The position numbers and the translations under genes were made by a program. A DNA stretch of 45,029 nucleotides from Ophiothrix spiculata (Eukaryota; Echinodermata; Ophiuroidea; Amphilepidida; Ophiotrichidae). Position 1 is the first letter of the stretch, and every line of letters starts with the position of its first letter. The notes beneath the pieces were generated by a model, which did no database searches, was not told where the DNA came from, and saw only the letters and a list, made by a program, of their open reading frames with translations. The stretch is taken from NCBI GenBank assembly GCA_000969725.1, contig JXSR01S029114.1; one strand, 5' to 3'. Shown here one piece after another: positions 25,388 to 36,985 of the stretch.

Positions 25388-26002
25388 AATGATCATCAAA
25401 TCTGACAATATTACATGCTTTTTAACTATTGACCGTGAGATATCCTTGATGTTCGGAATGATAAGCACAATCTTTGAAGGTTCTCAAAAACTGCTATATA
25501 TGACTGATTTTTATTAAAATGGGTCAAAATAAATGCATATCACCGTGAAACCCATACTAAGCTAAGTTCTACCCTCTAGTTTAGGAATCATGAAAAAGAT
25601 TAGTAAAAACTGCATATTTGTAATAGTTATGACTTTTAGTCTTTTAAGCTTTTTATGTCTTGAAAAGCGTTTTGTATGGTGCCATATACTTGGCTACCTT
25701 TAAAGGTGGAGCGCAAAACGTTATAAATTATTTTATAGCGTAGCATCAATTTTAATTTATATATTGTATTTTGAACATCAATTTATCTGCAATTCTCATT
25801 TAAGTCTTAAATATGCCAATATATTGATCTATACTCATGCGAATAACATTAAATCACAAAGTGTGTTTGAAAGTTGCTAAAACAAAATTAGCAGGACGCC
25901 GTGATTTTCAAATTGAGTTTATTGCATTTTCTAATTTTCTCATTTCATTCATACGTAAATAATACTCCAAATACGAGATGCCAGGTCAAATAATAAAATG
26001 AA

Positions 26003-26254
26003 TTAATCTTCTGTAAGCCGCAGTAAACCGTTCTTAACATGGGTCACCAAAGTGTAATAAACATGAGAGCGTATAATAAGCTTTTCATTAAAATAATCCA
26101 AAGGGTTTTCAATAATTTTACAAAAGGCGTTTCCACCATTATTATAGTAGCTCCTCTTATATATGTTTCTTACGACATTTTGTAATGATGTATTTGGAGT
26201 ATACGATTTAGGTAAATTTTTATTAAGTTCTCGCATAATGTATCCAACGGGCAA
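26003..26254 (-). pseudogene. Exon-like fragment of unknown family, copy 1
   Basis: An 83-codon open frame on the minus strand contains GNAF, LDYFNEKLI and VTHVKNGLLRLTED before a TAA stop. I do not recognise the family. The counterpart in block 2 (about 34363-34530) keeps LDYFNENLI and VTHVKNGLLRLTED with the same stop, but has a broken upstream frame. A more diverged copy near 15110-15230 keeps GNAF and VTHVRGGLL. The motifs and shared stop suggest a decayed coding exon travelling with the duplicated block. Shared descent alone would also preserve much of this. No splice sites were confirmed. Confidence 0.4.
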
Positions 26255-26607
26255 ATTAAACAGATTTCAAGAAAACTAAATGTTGAAGAGCACTGCGTGG
26301 GTTAAAAAAGATATAAAAAGATAACTTTATTTTGGCCTACCCTGCAAGCCGGATGAATAATTATTTCTGGTTATTGGCGACTATAATATATTTTTAATTT
26401 AGTTAACATAAAAACATTATATACCACCATACATTAAGTCTTGTTCAAGAATCGTTACATGATATCTTACGTTTACTTTTAATTCGGTACCGCGCTAACA
26501 AATGAAGTAGTTGAAGATTGAACGAACGGATTTAAAGTCACTTTAATAGAACGATTAAATGTATTGTCAAAGAAAACGTAGTGCCGTAGTTGAAACTCCG
26601 AAGCGGT

Positions 26608-27282
26608 GGTCACAATCCGTCGTATGTACGTACAAATATGTTGGCACAATCGTGCGACCTGTACGTTGTTTGTACCGACATCGTACACATTTTGGAGCAT
26701 GCAGACACGACTTTCTGTGCGTGCTAGCTACGTTCGGGCTACCGATTAAACATCTCTGCAATATTTCCCACAGTCACCGTGCATGTTTAGTACGTTTTCC
26801 TCAGGCGCTGGAGCATAATTAGGCCACAACTTTACGCGGACGGCTGCAACCTGGCCACAGCCTTAATTTTCAAAGATGGCGACCGTAGGCTTGATTTTTC
26901 ACCTCAATATTATTGTAAATTGTTCATTACATGTTTTGAAATAATCATAAGTGCATAATCAAGCCTACGGTTGCCATCTTGGAAAATCAATATTGAAGCC
27001 CGGTTGCGGCCGGCCGCAAATATTTGTGGCCTAGGTGTGATCCAGCCCCTTATAATAACATGGTAGTCGCAAGTCGTACGTTGTAATCATAGCGTTGGTA
27101 CTTACAGCGTACGCAATGTACGATGCATGCAACCACCCACGGCCAGGCATGTCGTGCGCACAACGTACTTTCATCGTGCTGTCAATATACGTCATCTCTT
27201 CGTATCCACGTCTTCCCCACGTTTTTTTAGGAAAAACGTAGGGAACGTGGCCTCTCAAAAAAACACCCGACGGATTGTGGCC
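26608..27282. mobile_element. 675-bp concentric inverted-repeat (foldback) element
   Basis: The outer arms match as GGTCACAATCCGTCG (26608-26622) and its complement (27268-27282, one mismatch). An inner pair, 26822-26896 with 26957-27031, is about 75 bases long and includes GGCCACAA, AAGATGGC and CCGTAGGCTTGAT. TA lies just outside the inner pair at both ends. Many TACG/CGTA motifs fill the space between the pairs. Block 2 jumps across this interval, supporting an insertion of about 0.8 kb. The open frames here are shadows of the palindrome. Confidence 0.72.
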
Positions 27283-28555
27283 CGGGTTTATGAATCAGAG
27301 CTAAAAATAAAAAGATATTGCGAAAGTATACATTGAATGCTCAATATCGTATGTACAAAAAGAAAATATTTATATATACAGCAATATATTCGAAACAAAC
27401 AAATAAATCTCCAGAGGGTAATACAATTACCGAAATGTAACATTCTATTTACACCTTCAGAGGTAAGTTAATGTTCAAAATCGTAATTTCTAGTAGCAGT
27501 AATTACAAAGATATTAGACAGATTCCGTTCGCGTTTTCGTATACGAGAACGAGAGCGCTAAAATTTAACGTATTAATGTACCGTACTGAATTACGGTATA
27601 TATGCAAACGTAGATATACTATTCTTTTGTTAATTATGTAAAAAACAAGTCGATAAATCAATGATCATGAATAACTATGGTAAAGAAGTGTAATAGTGAG
27701 ACATTACAAGTGTAACAGAAGTGTAATAGTGAGCCCCCTATCCATCTAACTCTTTTTGACACTTGTCAAAAGAGGGCAACGTAACTAATTATTTTACAGT
27801 ATTTTAAGATATAAACACTAAAAGGAGCTTTACTATTTCCATCTAACCAATTTGAACCTTGTGTTTTTCCATTTCATACGAAATCAATCGTTCAAATACG
27901 GCCTTTTCACCGTATTCCTTTATAAATTCCATTAAGTGTGTACGTGTAAACGGTTCAATTTCATCTTTTACCCCTTGCGCAATCTGATGTTTTGGACGAG
28001 AATCTTAAACACGCAAGTGAATGGGAAATCAGAAAAGTTCAATTCACGAATGCAAAAGCTCCAAATTAATCGCTAGATATCTGTGCAAATAGGCAACACT
28101 GAATAGAAAAAGTCATTGTACATTATGAGTGAACATTAATTTAGATGCCTGTAAATTTTGAATAACACAAGTTTCATTCAAATATGAAATAATCATGAAT
28201 AAATTGAATGATATAATCGTTCATTGCAATATGAAACAGTGGCAACATGGCTGTATACGCGTAATGGCTTACGAGACATTCAATGCATGGATGCACATTT
28301 TGAATGGCGTTGTCCAGTTTTCCGTTCGGTTAGACCGAACGATAGTTTGCGCAACCTAGCTATTAACTTGAGGGGCGAACGATATAAAATTCAGCGGTGG
28401 AAGTTTGGGTTGAGTCATTTTTCCAGCAATCGGTTAGTTTTAACTTCATCTCATGTTGATCTATATCCTGGAGTAGTTGCCAAAAGGTTTTTTTATTCGT
28501 TCCATGCCTCCATCCGATATTTTAATTGTTCAACTCCTCTAAGTCATTTAACCTA

Positions 28556-29155
28556 CACTCTAAGAAATTCCCTCTAAACTGTACGGTAAAATCGCTGGCA
28601 ATTCGGTTGCCAACACTTTACCGTAACATTTACAACTTTGCCGTAAATTATTATACGGTATTTTACTGTATTTTTACATGTGGCTGTTTATTTTACTGTA
28701 TGTTACCGTTAAATCATATTTTTTTATGGACCTTTCCTACCTGTTTCAAAGCATAGGTGGATTTTGACACCAGTTTTCAACTTAAAATCGGATGAATTTT
28801 AGTGTCAAAATAAGCATCCCTAGCCATTCTCAAGCACAAGGCATGTTTGCAGATTGCGGCCACACCAAGGGAAAATGTGCAGCCTTAATAAAATAACTAC
28901 ATATATATTTAATATTTAGTATATATTTTCTGTGGTGTCAAATTGTCTTTTTTGCTATTAATTTACGGAAGTTCCCCGTTTTCTCCACATATTTACGGTA
29001 AAATCCCGTAAAAAGACGGTCATTGCATTAAATAACTGATATATGCCGTTAAATTTACATTACGTCCGTAAATATTTTCTTACGGGATTTCACCGTTATA
29101 AAATACGGGTTTTCTACCGTAAAAATACGGTAATATCTTTTTTTTTCTTAGAGTG
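28556..29155. mobile_element. 600-bp CACTC-ended element with repeated TACGGTAAAA motifs
   Basis: The ends are CACTCTAAGAAA and TTTCTTAGAGTG, perfect 12-base inverted repeats flanked by TA on both sides. The two subterminal regions (28590-28700 and 28965-29130) are packed with short copies of TACGGTAAAAT in both orientations, while the core (28710-28960) is unique. CACT ends recall the EnSpm/CACTA group, but the TA flank and lack of transposase leave the superfamily open. Confidence 0.72.
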
Positions 29156-29764
29156 TATGTCAGATCATAAAATTCTATGTATGTGTTTAATCTTAGAGAA
29201 AAGGGTTTTTGACTAGTTTTAGGCTTCGATCACACTACCGGGGGAAGCACTTATGCTTAGCGATAGTGTTAAATCCCTGTTAATTTCAAATATGAGTGTC
29301 TGCCCCCTGGAGCGTATAGCAAACAACGTATACCGGGATCGCCGCCTTGATAGTAAAATTGTTTTAATGCATATACAATAACAATATGGTTACTACAACG
29401 CATTTTGAATGATATTTATACTATTTGAAGCTAAACAAAAGCTCTAGGAAAAAATAATACAAATACATAAGAAACACATGTCAAGGTCATATTCAAGATA
29501 TAAGTAAAACAATACTGCATAGATGGAACATTAAAAACTTGCAGGAAAGAACAATGTCGAATTTCAATGTGGGTGTAAAGTAAAAGGAAAGGTACAGAGA
29601 AGAGATAAAAGTATATATCGACTGTAAACGGTGATAAAATATCATATAAAACAGAACAGATATATAATCTAGCTTGACATACGGTATAACATGCACCAGA
29701 TAAAGTGGAATTAATCTCAACTTAGTTTTAAAGAGCCAGTGCAAAATTGAAATACATGTATAAC

Positions 29765-29892
29765 GAGTCAACTATAAATCCGAGAATGAATATTATGATG
29801 AAAATAAATATAACAAACATTTACTCTGGACTCAAACCATGTTTTTTGTAATCGCATTCACAAACATAACTTCCATTTCCATTGTGTATTCT
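29765..29892 (-). pseudogene. Truncated GPCR first-exon copy C with internal stop
   Basis: The minus-strand reading matches copy B closely (GNGSYVCECDYKKHGLSPE, then a stop, then a TM1-like hydrophobic run ending ILGFI). The codon that is CAA (Q) in copy B and GAA (E) in the intact exon is TAA here, at 29823-29821. Beyond the TM1 region the flanking sequence matches that flanking copy B, including the same loss of homology after TM1. Copies B and C therefore came from one truncated ancestor by duplication, not independently from exon 1. It sits at the right-hand end of the first duplicated block. The truncation plus stop make a functional product very unlikely. Confidence 0.78.
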
Positions 29893-30422
29893 TAAAACGC
29901 AAGTTGGATCCAATTAGTGTGGACCTTGTTGAATTGCAACTTAAATTTGAAATTTGATGACATATCCTGCAAAACGGCTTCACATTTTCAACAACAACAA
30001 TAGCAAATCATCATTTAAATGTATAACAAGACCATTATTCAATTACGTTAGTTTCAGAAGTTTCCAGTAGAGTAAATATTAATATGATAACAAACCATTT
30101 ATCATGTTTATAGGTCATGTTTCTATAACACCATTGACCGTGATAATTTATTGATTTCTTCGGCATGGTCAGCAATATCTTTGCATTTTCTTTAAAATGT
30201 AATACGGTTGTATTCACTTTGGCACACATAAATGACCATTTCACTGAATTCCACCCTGTAGTAGCTTGAATACTGATTTTAGTTATATTTATAAACATTT
30301 ATGGGTAAAAATTAGTAAGTACAAACAAATATATAAAAGCAATGTCCATTAAATAGTATACAAATATTGAATGCCTGAGAGTGCAATAGTATATAAATAT
30401 TTAATGCCTGAGAGTGCAATAG

Positions 30423-30862
30423 TACAAAATATATCATGAGGTCAAATTTGGACTTTTCTATTTCACAAGGCGAAGCCGAGTGAAATGGATCAGTCCAAAT
30501 TTGACCAAATGATATATTTTGTACTATTGCACGAGCATAGGCATTCAATATTTGTTTTATATCATGATATCACACAGGTTTGTTTCATGCCGTGCAATAG
30601 AACAAACTATTGCATGGCTCAAATCACTGTAATCATGATATAATACAAAATATATCATGAGGTCAAATTTGGACTTTTAGATTTCGCAGCCGAGTGAAAT
30701 GGATCAGTACAAATTTGACCGAATGATATATTTTGTACTATTGCACGTGTATAGGCATTCAATATTTGTTTTATATCATGATATTACACAGGTTTGTTTC
30801 ATGCCGTGCAATGGAAAATAATTTTTGCTCGGCTCAAATCACTGCAATCATGATATAATAAC
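30423..30862 (+). repeat. Two tandem 220-bp units, each a foldback
   Basis: The unit starting TACAAAATATATCATGAGGT (30423) recurs at 30644, a period of 221 bases. Within each unit that start is inverted as AAATTTGACC ... ATGATATATTTTGTA. The result is a direct tandem pair of imperfect palindromes. The preceding 30350-30422 also holds a short direct repeat around AATGCCTGAGAGTGCAATAG. Confidence 0.85.
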
Positions 30863-31240
30863 TATAGTTATTTCTATTATATTACACGCATTTTATCATA
30901 TATATATAGAAGACTTTTATAAAACTCTGCTTTAAGAAATTCCGACATTTAAAAGATGTGGCTGAGTCAAAGTGAACACTTTGCAAGTGATTTTTAAAAT
31001 GGTGTTCATTATAGTGAAAAGATTTAATCAACTTCAGTTTGATACTTTTGCAACAACTCTTTTCTATTCTATAGTTCGTTTTTTAGTTTAATCAATATTT
31101 GACCATTTTGCGCTCAATGGTTTGGTCTCCCGTTTATGCTGCGTTTATTTTGTAAATTTTAAAATCCTCTGTATACAACAAACTCACTTCAAAGGAACAG
31201 AACCAAAAGTCGCATTGTGTATTTACTTTTTAAGTGTTAC

Positions 31241-31796
31241 CAGCGGCGTAGCTAGGGTGTCTGGCGCCCGGGGCAAGAANNNNNNNNNNNNNNNNNNNNN
31301 NNNNNNNNNNNNNNNNNNNNNNNNNNNNNNNNNNNNNNNNNNNNNNNNNNNNNNNNNNNNNNNNNNNNNNNNNNNNNNNNNNNNNNNNNNNNNNNNNNNN
31401 NNNNNNNNNNNNNNNNNNNNNNNNNNNNNNNNNNNNNNNAAATTCCAGCGCGCGAAGCGCGCAAAGAAAATGTGCGTGTTTTGGCAATAATATTTGCTTC
31501 TATAGGCTAAAAAATAATGAAATTGAAAGGGTGCGCGGAGCGCGCAAAAAATTTAGGCAAAAATTGGCTAATTGCCTAATAAGGAAAGCCCCGGTTGGGG
31601 TCGAGGGGGCGAAGTATATGAATATGTATGATGATATTTGAGGGCAAAAGTATTCTTTTCTCTTCTCCTTTTTTTTCTCCCCTCTTGTCCCCTTTTTTCT
31701 TTCTCTTCTCTTTTTTCCTTTTTGTCATTTCAGCGCCCCCCTGCGGGTGGCGCCCGGGGCACGTGCCCCCCCTTGCCCCCCCTAGCTACGCCACTG
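31241..31796. mobile_element. hAT-like non-autonomous DNA transposon
   Basis: The terminal inverted repeats are CAGCGGCGTAGCTAGGG at the left and its complement, CCCTAGCTACGCCACTG, at the right (one mismatch over 17 bases). Both sides have adjacent GC-rich GGCGCCCGGGGC-like motifs. The element is flanked by 8-base direct repeats, AGTGTTAC (31233-31240) and AGTGTTAT (31797-31804), as expected for hAT transposition. The interior holds GCGCG-rich palindromes (31447-31462, 31533-31549) and a pyrimidine tract. A 160-base run of N hides part of it. No transposase is visible. The corresponding position of block 1 lacks it. Confidence 0.82.
31280..31439. other. Assembly gap (160 N)
   Basis: A run of 160 N inside the hAT-like element. 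Any reading frame drawn across it is meaningless. Confidence 1.
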
Positions 31797-34140
31797 AGTG
31801 TTATGTTCAATGATAAAATTCTCCCATCCTTGCTTCTAATGCTAATAATTTGATTGTTATCATTATTGAATCTAAAGTACCAGGTATAAGATGCTAAAGG
31901 TTCATTTGGAAACATCAGTTCATACCCATTTGGCAATTTGTACCATCACGACGAGGTTAATTTAGTTATTAATTTGGCATTCCCATTGTTTAGAAAGTAT
32001 TGTCTAATATTAAATATCAGTATTAAACCGGAATTCAATTAACAGAATCTACATTGCAAGTATTGATTTTAGACAAGGCCTGACATCAATACTAATTGCG
32101 CTGGCCTGGTTTAATTGAAAAGCAAACTTAGACAATATTTGATCACAATTTCATCAGTTTTAAAAGTTGTGTTATAAAGATATAGATATCCATAAACACA
32201 TGGGCTTGTGTTATTTTAAGGATGGTGTCAACCCATCATTTTGTTCTATAATAGAACACAGAACACAAGAACACAAGAACTAAACTTTTTAATCATATAA
32301 AAGTATACGTATCTAGATGCAGAGTTACTCTGCATGCTATTATAAAAAACAAATGTGTTGTTGTTGAAAAACTGGCAAAGTTTTTCACAATTTTTTTTTT
32401 CAGAATCTACAAACCAATGAACACGGTCAGTTTTCTCAAACTTTTTAAATTTTGAGAAAAAAGTCCAAAGGGTGTCATTTTTACATAAAAAGCGATAAAA
32501 ATGACCACCATTGACCAATATTTGGCAATATTTTAAAGACAAGAAAACGATCAAATATTTATGAAAACTGACTCTGACAATTGCTGCTGGAGTCTAAAAG
32601 GTAGCCTACCATTTATTTCATGTCTTTCTCTCCTTTTTATAAATTCAGAATTTTTATTTATTCAGACAAAACGATATTAAAGAGTCACTATGCAATATGT
32701 AAAAAGTATAAGGCAACACGCCCAGGTATTGATGATGTTATTTTAGTACATAAGCAATCGACAAGCGACCTGATGCCAAACAATGATCATGCCGATAATA
32801 GAATCACTGATACGAACACCAACATTCATACTATTTTTTACACTTTTTTCGAATGGCGGGGTTCACGCCCTAAACAATGATGACACTCTATACATGTTAT
32901 ATAGGCATGATAATACCAACACATCGTTTGGTTGCAAGAATAATAGAAATATCACAAATCTTATTCCCCGCAGATCTAACATGTTTTAAAAATGACCACC
33001 CAGTTTGTTTGTGCCCTATGGATCAAGGTGTCCCTTACCACTGTGACTATATGATTATGTCACAGCTGCGCACTCCGCTAGGTTTTAGAAAACACAAACA
33101 GAGCTACGATGACTAAAATGATAAGCTGCATCATCAACTCTGACAATATTACATGCTTTGTAACTATTGACCGTGAGATATCTTTGATGTTTGGAATGAT
33201 AAGCACACTCTTTGAAGGTTATCAAACACTTCGATATACGACTGATTTGTATTAAAATGGGTCAAAATTAATGCACATCACCGTAAAACCCATACTAAAA
33301 TAGCTAAGTTCTGTTCTGTAGTTTTTGAAAAAGATGTATAAAAACTGCATATTTGTAATCGTTATGACTTTTTTTAGTCTTTTAAGCCTTGTTTTTGTAA
33401 GTCTTGTAAGCGTTTTTTGTGGTGCCGTATACATGGATACCTTAAAAGGTGGAGCACAAAACGTTATAATTTTTTTTACAGGGTTTGCATAAGTTTTAAT
33501 GTATTGTATTTTTAACATTAATCCATCTACAATGCCAATTTTAGTTTAAATCTGGCCTTATTTTTTATCTATACTCATGCGAATAAAAAGTCATTATTCT
33601 TAATATTGTTAACAGAAAATGTCATGGTTGGAGGAAGACTAGGGGGAGCCTGTATAATTTGTGGAGAATATCATATTTTTCTTTATTTTCGTATCCTATT
33701 CAATTGAATAGTCGATAAAAAGTCGTAGCAAAATGTTTCTTTAAACACCTTTCACGTTTAAAATTCACGAAAGGTTTCTGTTATAGAAAAAGTATTTGAT
33801 AAATATTAGCTGTGAATCGAATCAAATAAAAAAAAAATATTTGAAAGTTGATACAACGAAATTTACAGGAAGTCATAATTTTTAAATTGAGTTTATTACA
33901 TTTTCTACTTACCTTAACTTAAAGGTAGTTCATATTTTTGAACAGGTTATTTTAATTTTACGGGTAAATGGGTCAATTTGTCCCTGTGGTGACTCACTAC
34001 AGGGAAAAATGACTTATTTTAACAAGTTCGACTCACTTATTATTTTCTACGTAGAATGTTTAACATAATTGTGATAATCGTAACGATGTTTATTTACTAA
34101 ACTTCCGAAAATGTATTTTATCTGTAATTAACATTAAAAT

Positions 34141-34197
34141 GAGAGGAAGAGAGTGAGAGAGAGAGACAGAGAGACAGAGAGAGGGAGAGAGAGAGAT
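34141..34197 (+). repeat. GA-rich microsatellite
   Basis: A run of GAGA and GACAGA units. It is absent from the matching part of block 1, so it expanded after the duplication. Confidence 0.9.
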
Positions 34198-34362
34198 CAA
34201 TTTTGAATAGAACCAGTTAATGTTTATCTCGTATAATATGAAAAAATAAAAATAAAACTTGAATACAGAAAATCACTTGGTTTTTTCACATTGAACCAAT
34301 CTTTTTGCATTCATTACGTAATAAATACTTCAAATAATAGGTGCCAGGTCAAATAATGAAAT

Positions 34363-34530
34363 GAATTAATCTTCTGTAAGCCGCAATAAACCGTTCTTAA
34401 CATGGGTCACAAAAGTGTAATAAACATAGTGCATGATAAGATTTTCATTAAAATAATCCAAAGCTTTTTAAAGAGTATTACGAAACGCGTTTCCATCAGT
34501 ATTATAGTGGATACTCTTATATGCTTACGG
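34363..34530 (-). pseudogene. Exon-like fragment of unknown family, copy 2
   Basis: Block 2 counterpart of 26003-26254. The minus strand reads GNAFRNTL, a stop, then KALDYFNENLIMHYVYYTFV and THVKNGLLRLTED with the same terminal TAA. The frame upstream of the motif is interrupted. Function unknown. Confidence 0.4.
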
Positions 34531-36283
34531 CAGTTTTAATGATGTATTTTGAGAATATTATTTTGGTCTTTTTTATTGTTTTTCACATAATCTATCCAAC
34601 GGGCAAATCAAGCGGATTTCAAAAAAAAATAAAAAAATAGGCATTTTGTATATGTTGCTAGTCGCGTGAATAATGACGACTATGATTGTTTTTAAATTAA
34701 TTAACATAGAGACATTGTATACCACCATACCTTTAGCCTTGTTCAAAAATCATTACATAATATCTTACGTTAACAAATGAAACAATTGAATATTGAACGA
34801 CTGGATATATATGATATATTTGAAACAAACAAATAAATCTCCAGTGGGTAATACAATTCCGTAAATGTAACATTCTAAGTATATACATCTTCAGAGGTAA
34901 ATCTTGAAAACACATTATATACTATTACCGATATATTAACTTGAGGGGCGCACAATTTGATTCAGCGGTAAAAGTTGGGGGTTGAATCATTTTTTGGGCC
35001 AGATGACTTTTATTCCACTTAAATCGGAGCTACGGTTCCAAAGTTACAGCAATTTGAATACGGCGACGTCTCAGCCAAATTGTGCGTATTTTGTCATGTT
35101 TAAATATTGTTAAATAGCTGCTATATTTACTATGTGTTTTATTATTTTGTCAGTATATAATATATTTATTTAAAAAATCATATCTCAAGAAGTAAATCTG
35201 CTATCATCGTAAAATAAGTGCCATTAATGATATCTAGGTTCTTTTACATCGTATATGTTGTTAGTTATCATTACTGACCCTAATTTGCATAATAATTAAT
35301 TTAATAGTTTCTAGACTAAAATGCATTTATTCAAAATATGCGATTTCCCCATAGGTACACCATTTTACAATGGATTTAAGAGATTTTCACTGAATGAGGA
35401 TTAAAAGTATTTGTAAAAAAAGTTTGAATTAGATTTTTAATATTCTATTTCTTTGTTGCATGCTGCGCTCCGTTTAATCATATTAAAAAAAAAACTAAAT
35501 TAGGGGGGGGGGGGGTTCTTGCATTATTTGTCCTCTACTTATCCCAAGTGTCCTTGACTCCAAATATGAAGTGTCTAGTACAAGAAGTACATGTAGATTG
35601 GCAAAGGGTTTTTATTATTATTTTTTTCTTATTTTTGGGTCAAGGGTTTTTTTTCCTTCTTATTTTTAGGTCAAGGTGTTTTTTTATAGTTTTTAGACTT
35701 AGACTTCGATCACACTTCCGGGGAGGCACTCATGTGTTTAGTGATAGGGTCAAATCCCCGTCGATTTCAAATAGTGCCTGCCTGTATAGCAAACATCGTA
35801 AACCGTATACTTCTATGTGATCGCAAACTTTTAAAGTAAGTTTGTTGAAATGCATTTATACAATGACAACATGATTGCTACAAATGATTTTGAATGGTAT
35901 CTATACTGTAGTATTTGAAACTAAACAAAAGCTCATGGAAAAAAACAATATATTTATGTTTAAAAAATACATGCCGAGAACTGATTGATAAAGGTCATAT
36001 TTAAGACTTGTCAGAGTAAATTCAGAGATAGAACATCCACAAATGATAACAAGAACAAAATAGAATTTCAAATGTGATTTCTAACTGTGGGTGTAAAAAT
36101 AAAAAGAAGGGTACAGAACAGAGATCAAAGTATTTAACGAATGTAAACGGAGATAAAATATCATATAAAACAGAACAGATACATAATCCTGTTTGACATA
36201 CGGTATATCCGGCAGCAGATATAGTGGAATAAATCTAAATTTATTTTTATAGAATCAGTGCAAAATTAAAATACATGTATATC

Positions 36284-36453
36284 GAGTTGCCAATAAATCC
36301 GAGAATGAATATTATGATGAAATTAAACTTATCAAACATTTGTTCTGGACTCAAACCATGGTTTTTGTAACCGTAATCACAAACATAACTTCCATTTCCA
36401 TTGTGTATTCCACTTTGAAGCTGCGTTATTTTATTTGTTTTATTTATTGACAT
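36284..36453 (-). pseudogene. Truncated GPCR first-exon copy B
   Basis: The minus-strand reading starts at an ATG at 36453 and gives an N-terminus with sequon N-G-S, then CDYGYKNHGLSPEQM, then a hydrophobic TM1-like stretch ending GFIGNS. This matches exon 1 residues from about 26 to 58 (DYGNSGLTPEEM ... GFIGNS). Similarity stops immediately after the TM1 GNS codons. The frame then runs through 11 unrelated residues (IYMYFNFALIL) to a stop at about 36247. TM2, TM3 and the splice donor are missing, so it cannot encode a receptor. It lies about 0.9 kb downstream of the intact exon on the same strand and at the right-hand end of the second duplicated block. It could in principle act as an alternative 5' exon, but no donor site is evident. 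Confidence 0.8.
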
Positions 36454-36464
36454 ACTTCTAAATA

Positions 36465-36985
36465 CAGTAGCAGTGATTGTCGGTTTACCAGCAACAGTTA
36501 CCCAACTAATATCAAGTCATAAATATTCTGTGTATATGATATAGTTGTATTTGAACACTTATAAAGTAAATTTGTTATTGACGTATATATTTTGTCATTA
36601 TGCTTTACATAATATTGGAAAACAGATGGAAGCCAGACAATTAATCAAAATGATAATGAAATAAAACGAAATGTCAAAGCTTATGTTCAAAATGTTATTG
36701 CTAAGACTACACTTAAATCATTGAGAATATTAAAATCGTATCGGGGAAAACAAAATGAAATTTAGCATTGTTTAGGAGATCTAAACAACAAAGGGCACAC
36801 TATACACCGCTAATCAAAGTAAAAATCGAAGATCAGTGATATATTATATAAAACAAAATTCATACATAATTCTGTTTATAATTTATGTCTCCTAAATGTC
36901 TCCTAATTACCAGTAGCGGTAGTTATCGGGTATACTAGCCTTAGTTATTCAACTGATATCAAGTTATAAATAATCTTTGTAAATG
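36465..36985 (+). repeat. Short direct repeat behind exon copy B
   Basis: 36465-36540 and 36911-36985 share CAGTAGC, TATCAAGT, ATAAATA and neighbouring bases. 36100-36250 and 36800-36900 are also weakly alike. This looks like a further small duplication of the sequence just upstream of first-exon copy B. Confidence 0.55.

Larger units (their letters stand above)
22073..29892 (+). repeat. Paralogous block 1 (direct segmental duplication)
   Basis: Collinear with 30110-36420 in the same orientation. Anchors seen by eye include 22085-22310 with 30115-30330, 22937-23090 with 30974-31190, 23461-23730 with 31958-32230, 24660-24900 with 32850-33070, 25400-25720 with 33135-33450, 25960-26260 with 34330-34610, 27385-27470 with 34825-34910, 28365-28430 with 34935-35000, and 29220-29890 with 35698-36410. 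The copies differ by many substitutions and by lineage-specific insertions. The block ends with the decayed receptor exon C. Percent identity was not computed. Confidence 0.85.
30110..36420 (+). repeat. Paralogous block 2 (direct segmental duplication)
   Basis: This is the partner of 22073-29892. It lacks the transposon-like insertions at 24964-25387, 26608-27282 and 28556-29155 of block 1. It has its own hAT-like insertion at 31241-31796 and a tandem foldback pair at 30423-30862. It ends with the truncated receptor exon copy B. Confidence 0.85.

Noticed and set aside
26479..27336. Overlapping open frames of 64-87 codons on both strands
   Set aside because: They coincide with a palindromic element, which produces mirrored frames; no protein family is visible.
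31122..31490. Open frames of 70-122 codons spanning the N run
   Set aside because: They are open only because N codons are not stops; the real flanks are transposon termini.
32996..33116. Possible Kunitz-like fragment (CLCPMDQG... GFRKHKQSYDD)
   Set aside because: Only the first motif looks right; the expected cysteines are missing and the block 1 version has a stop. Too weak to call.
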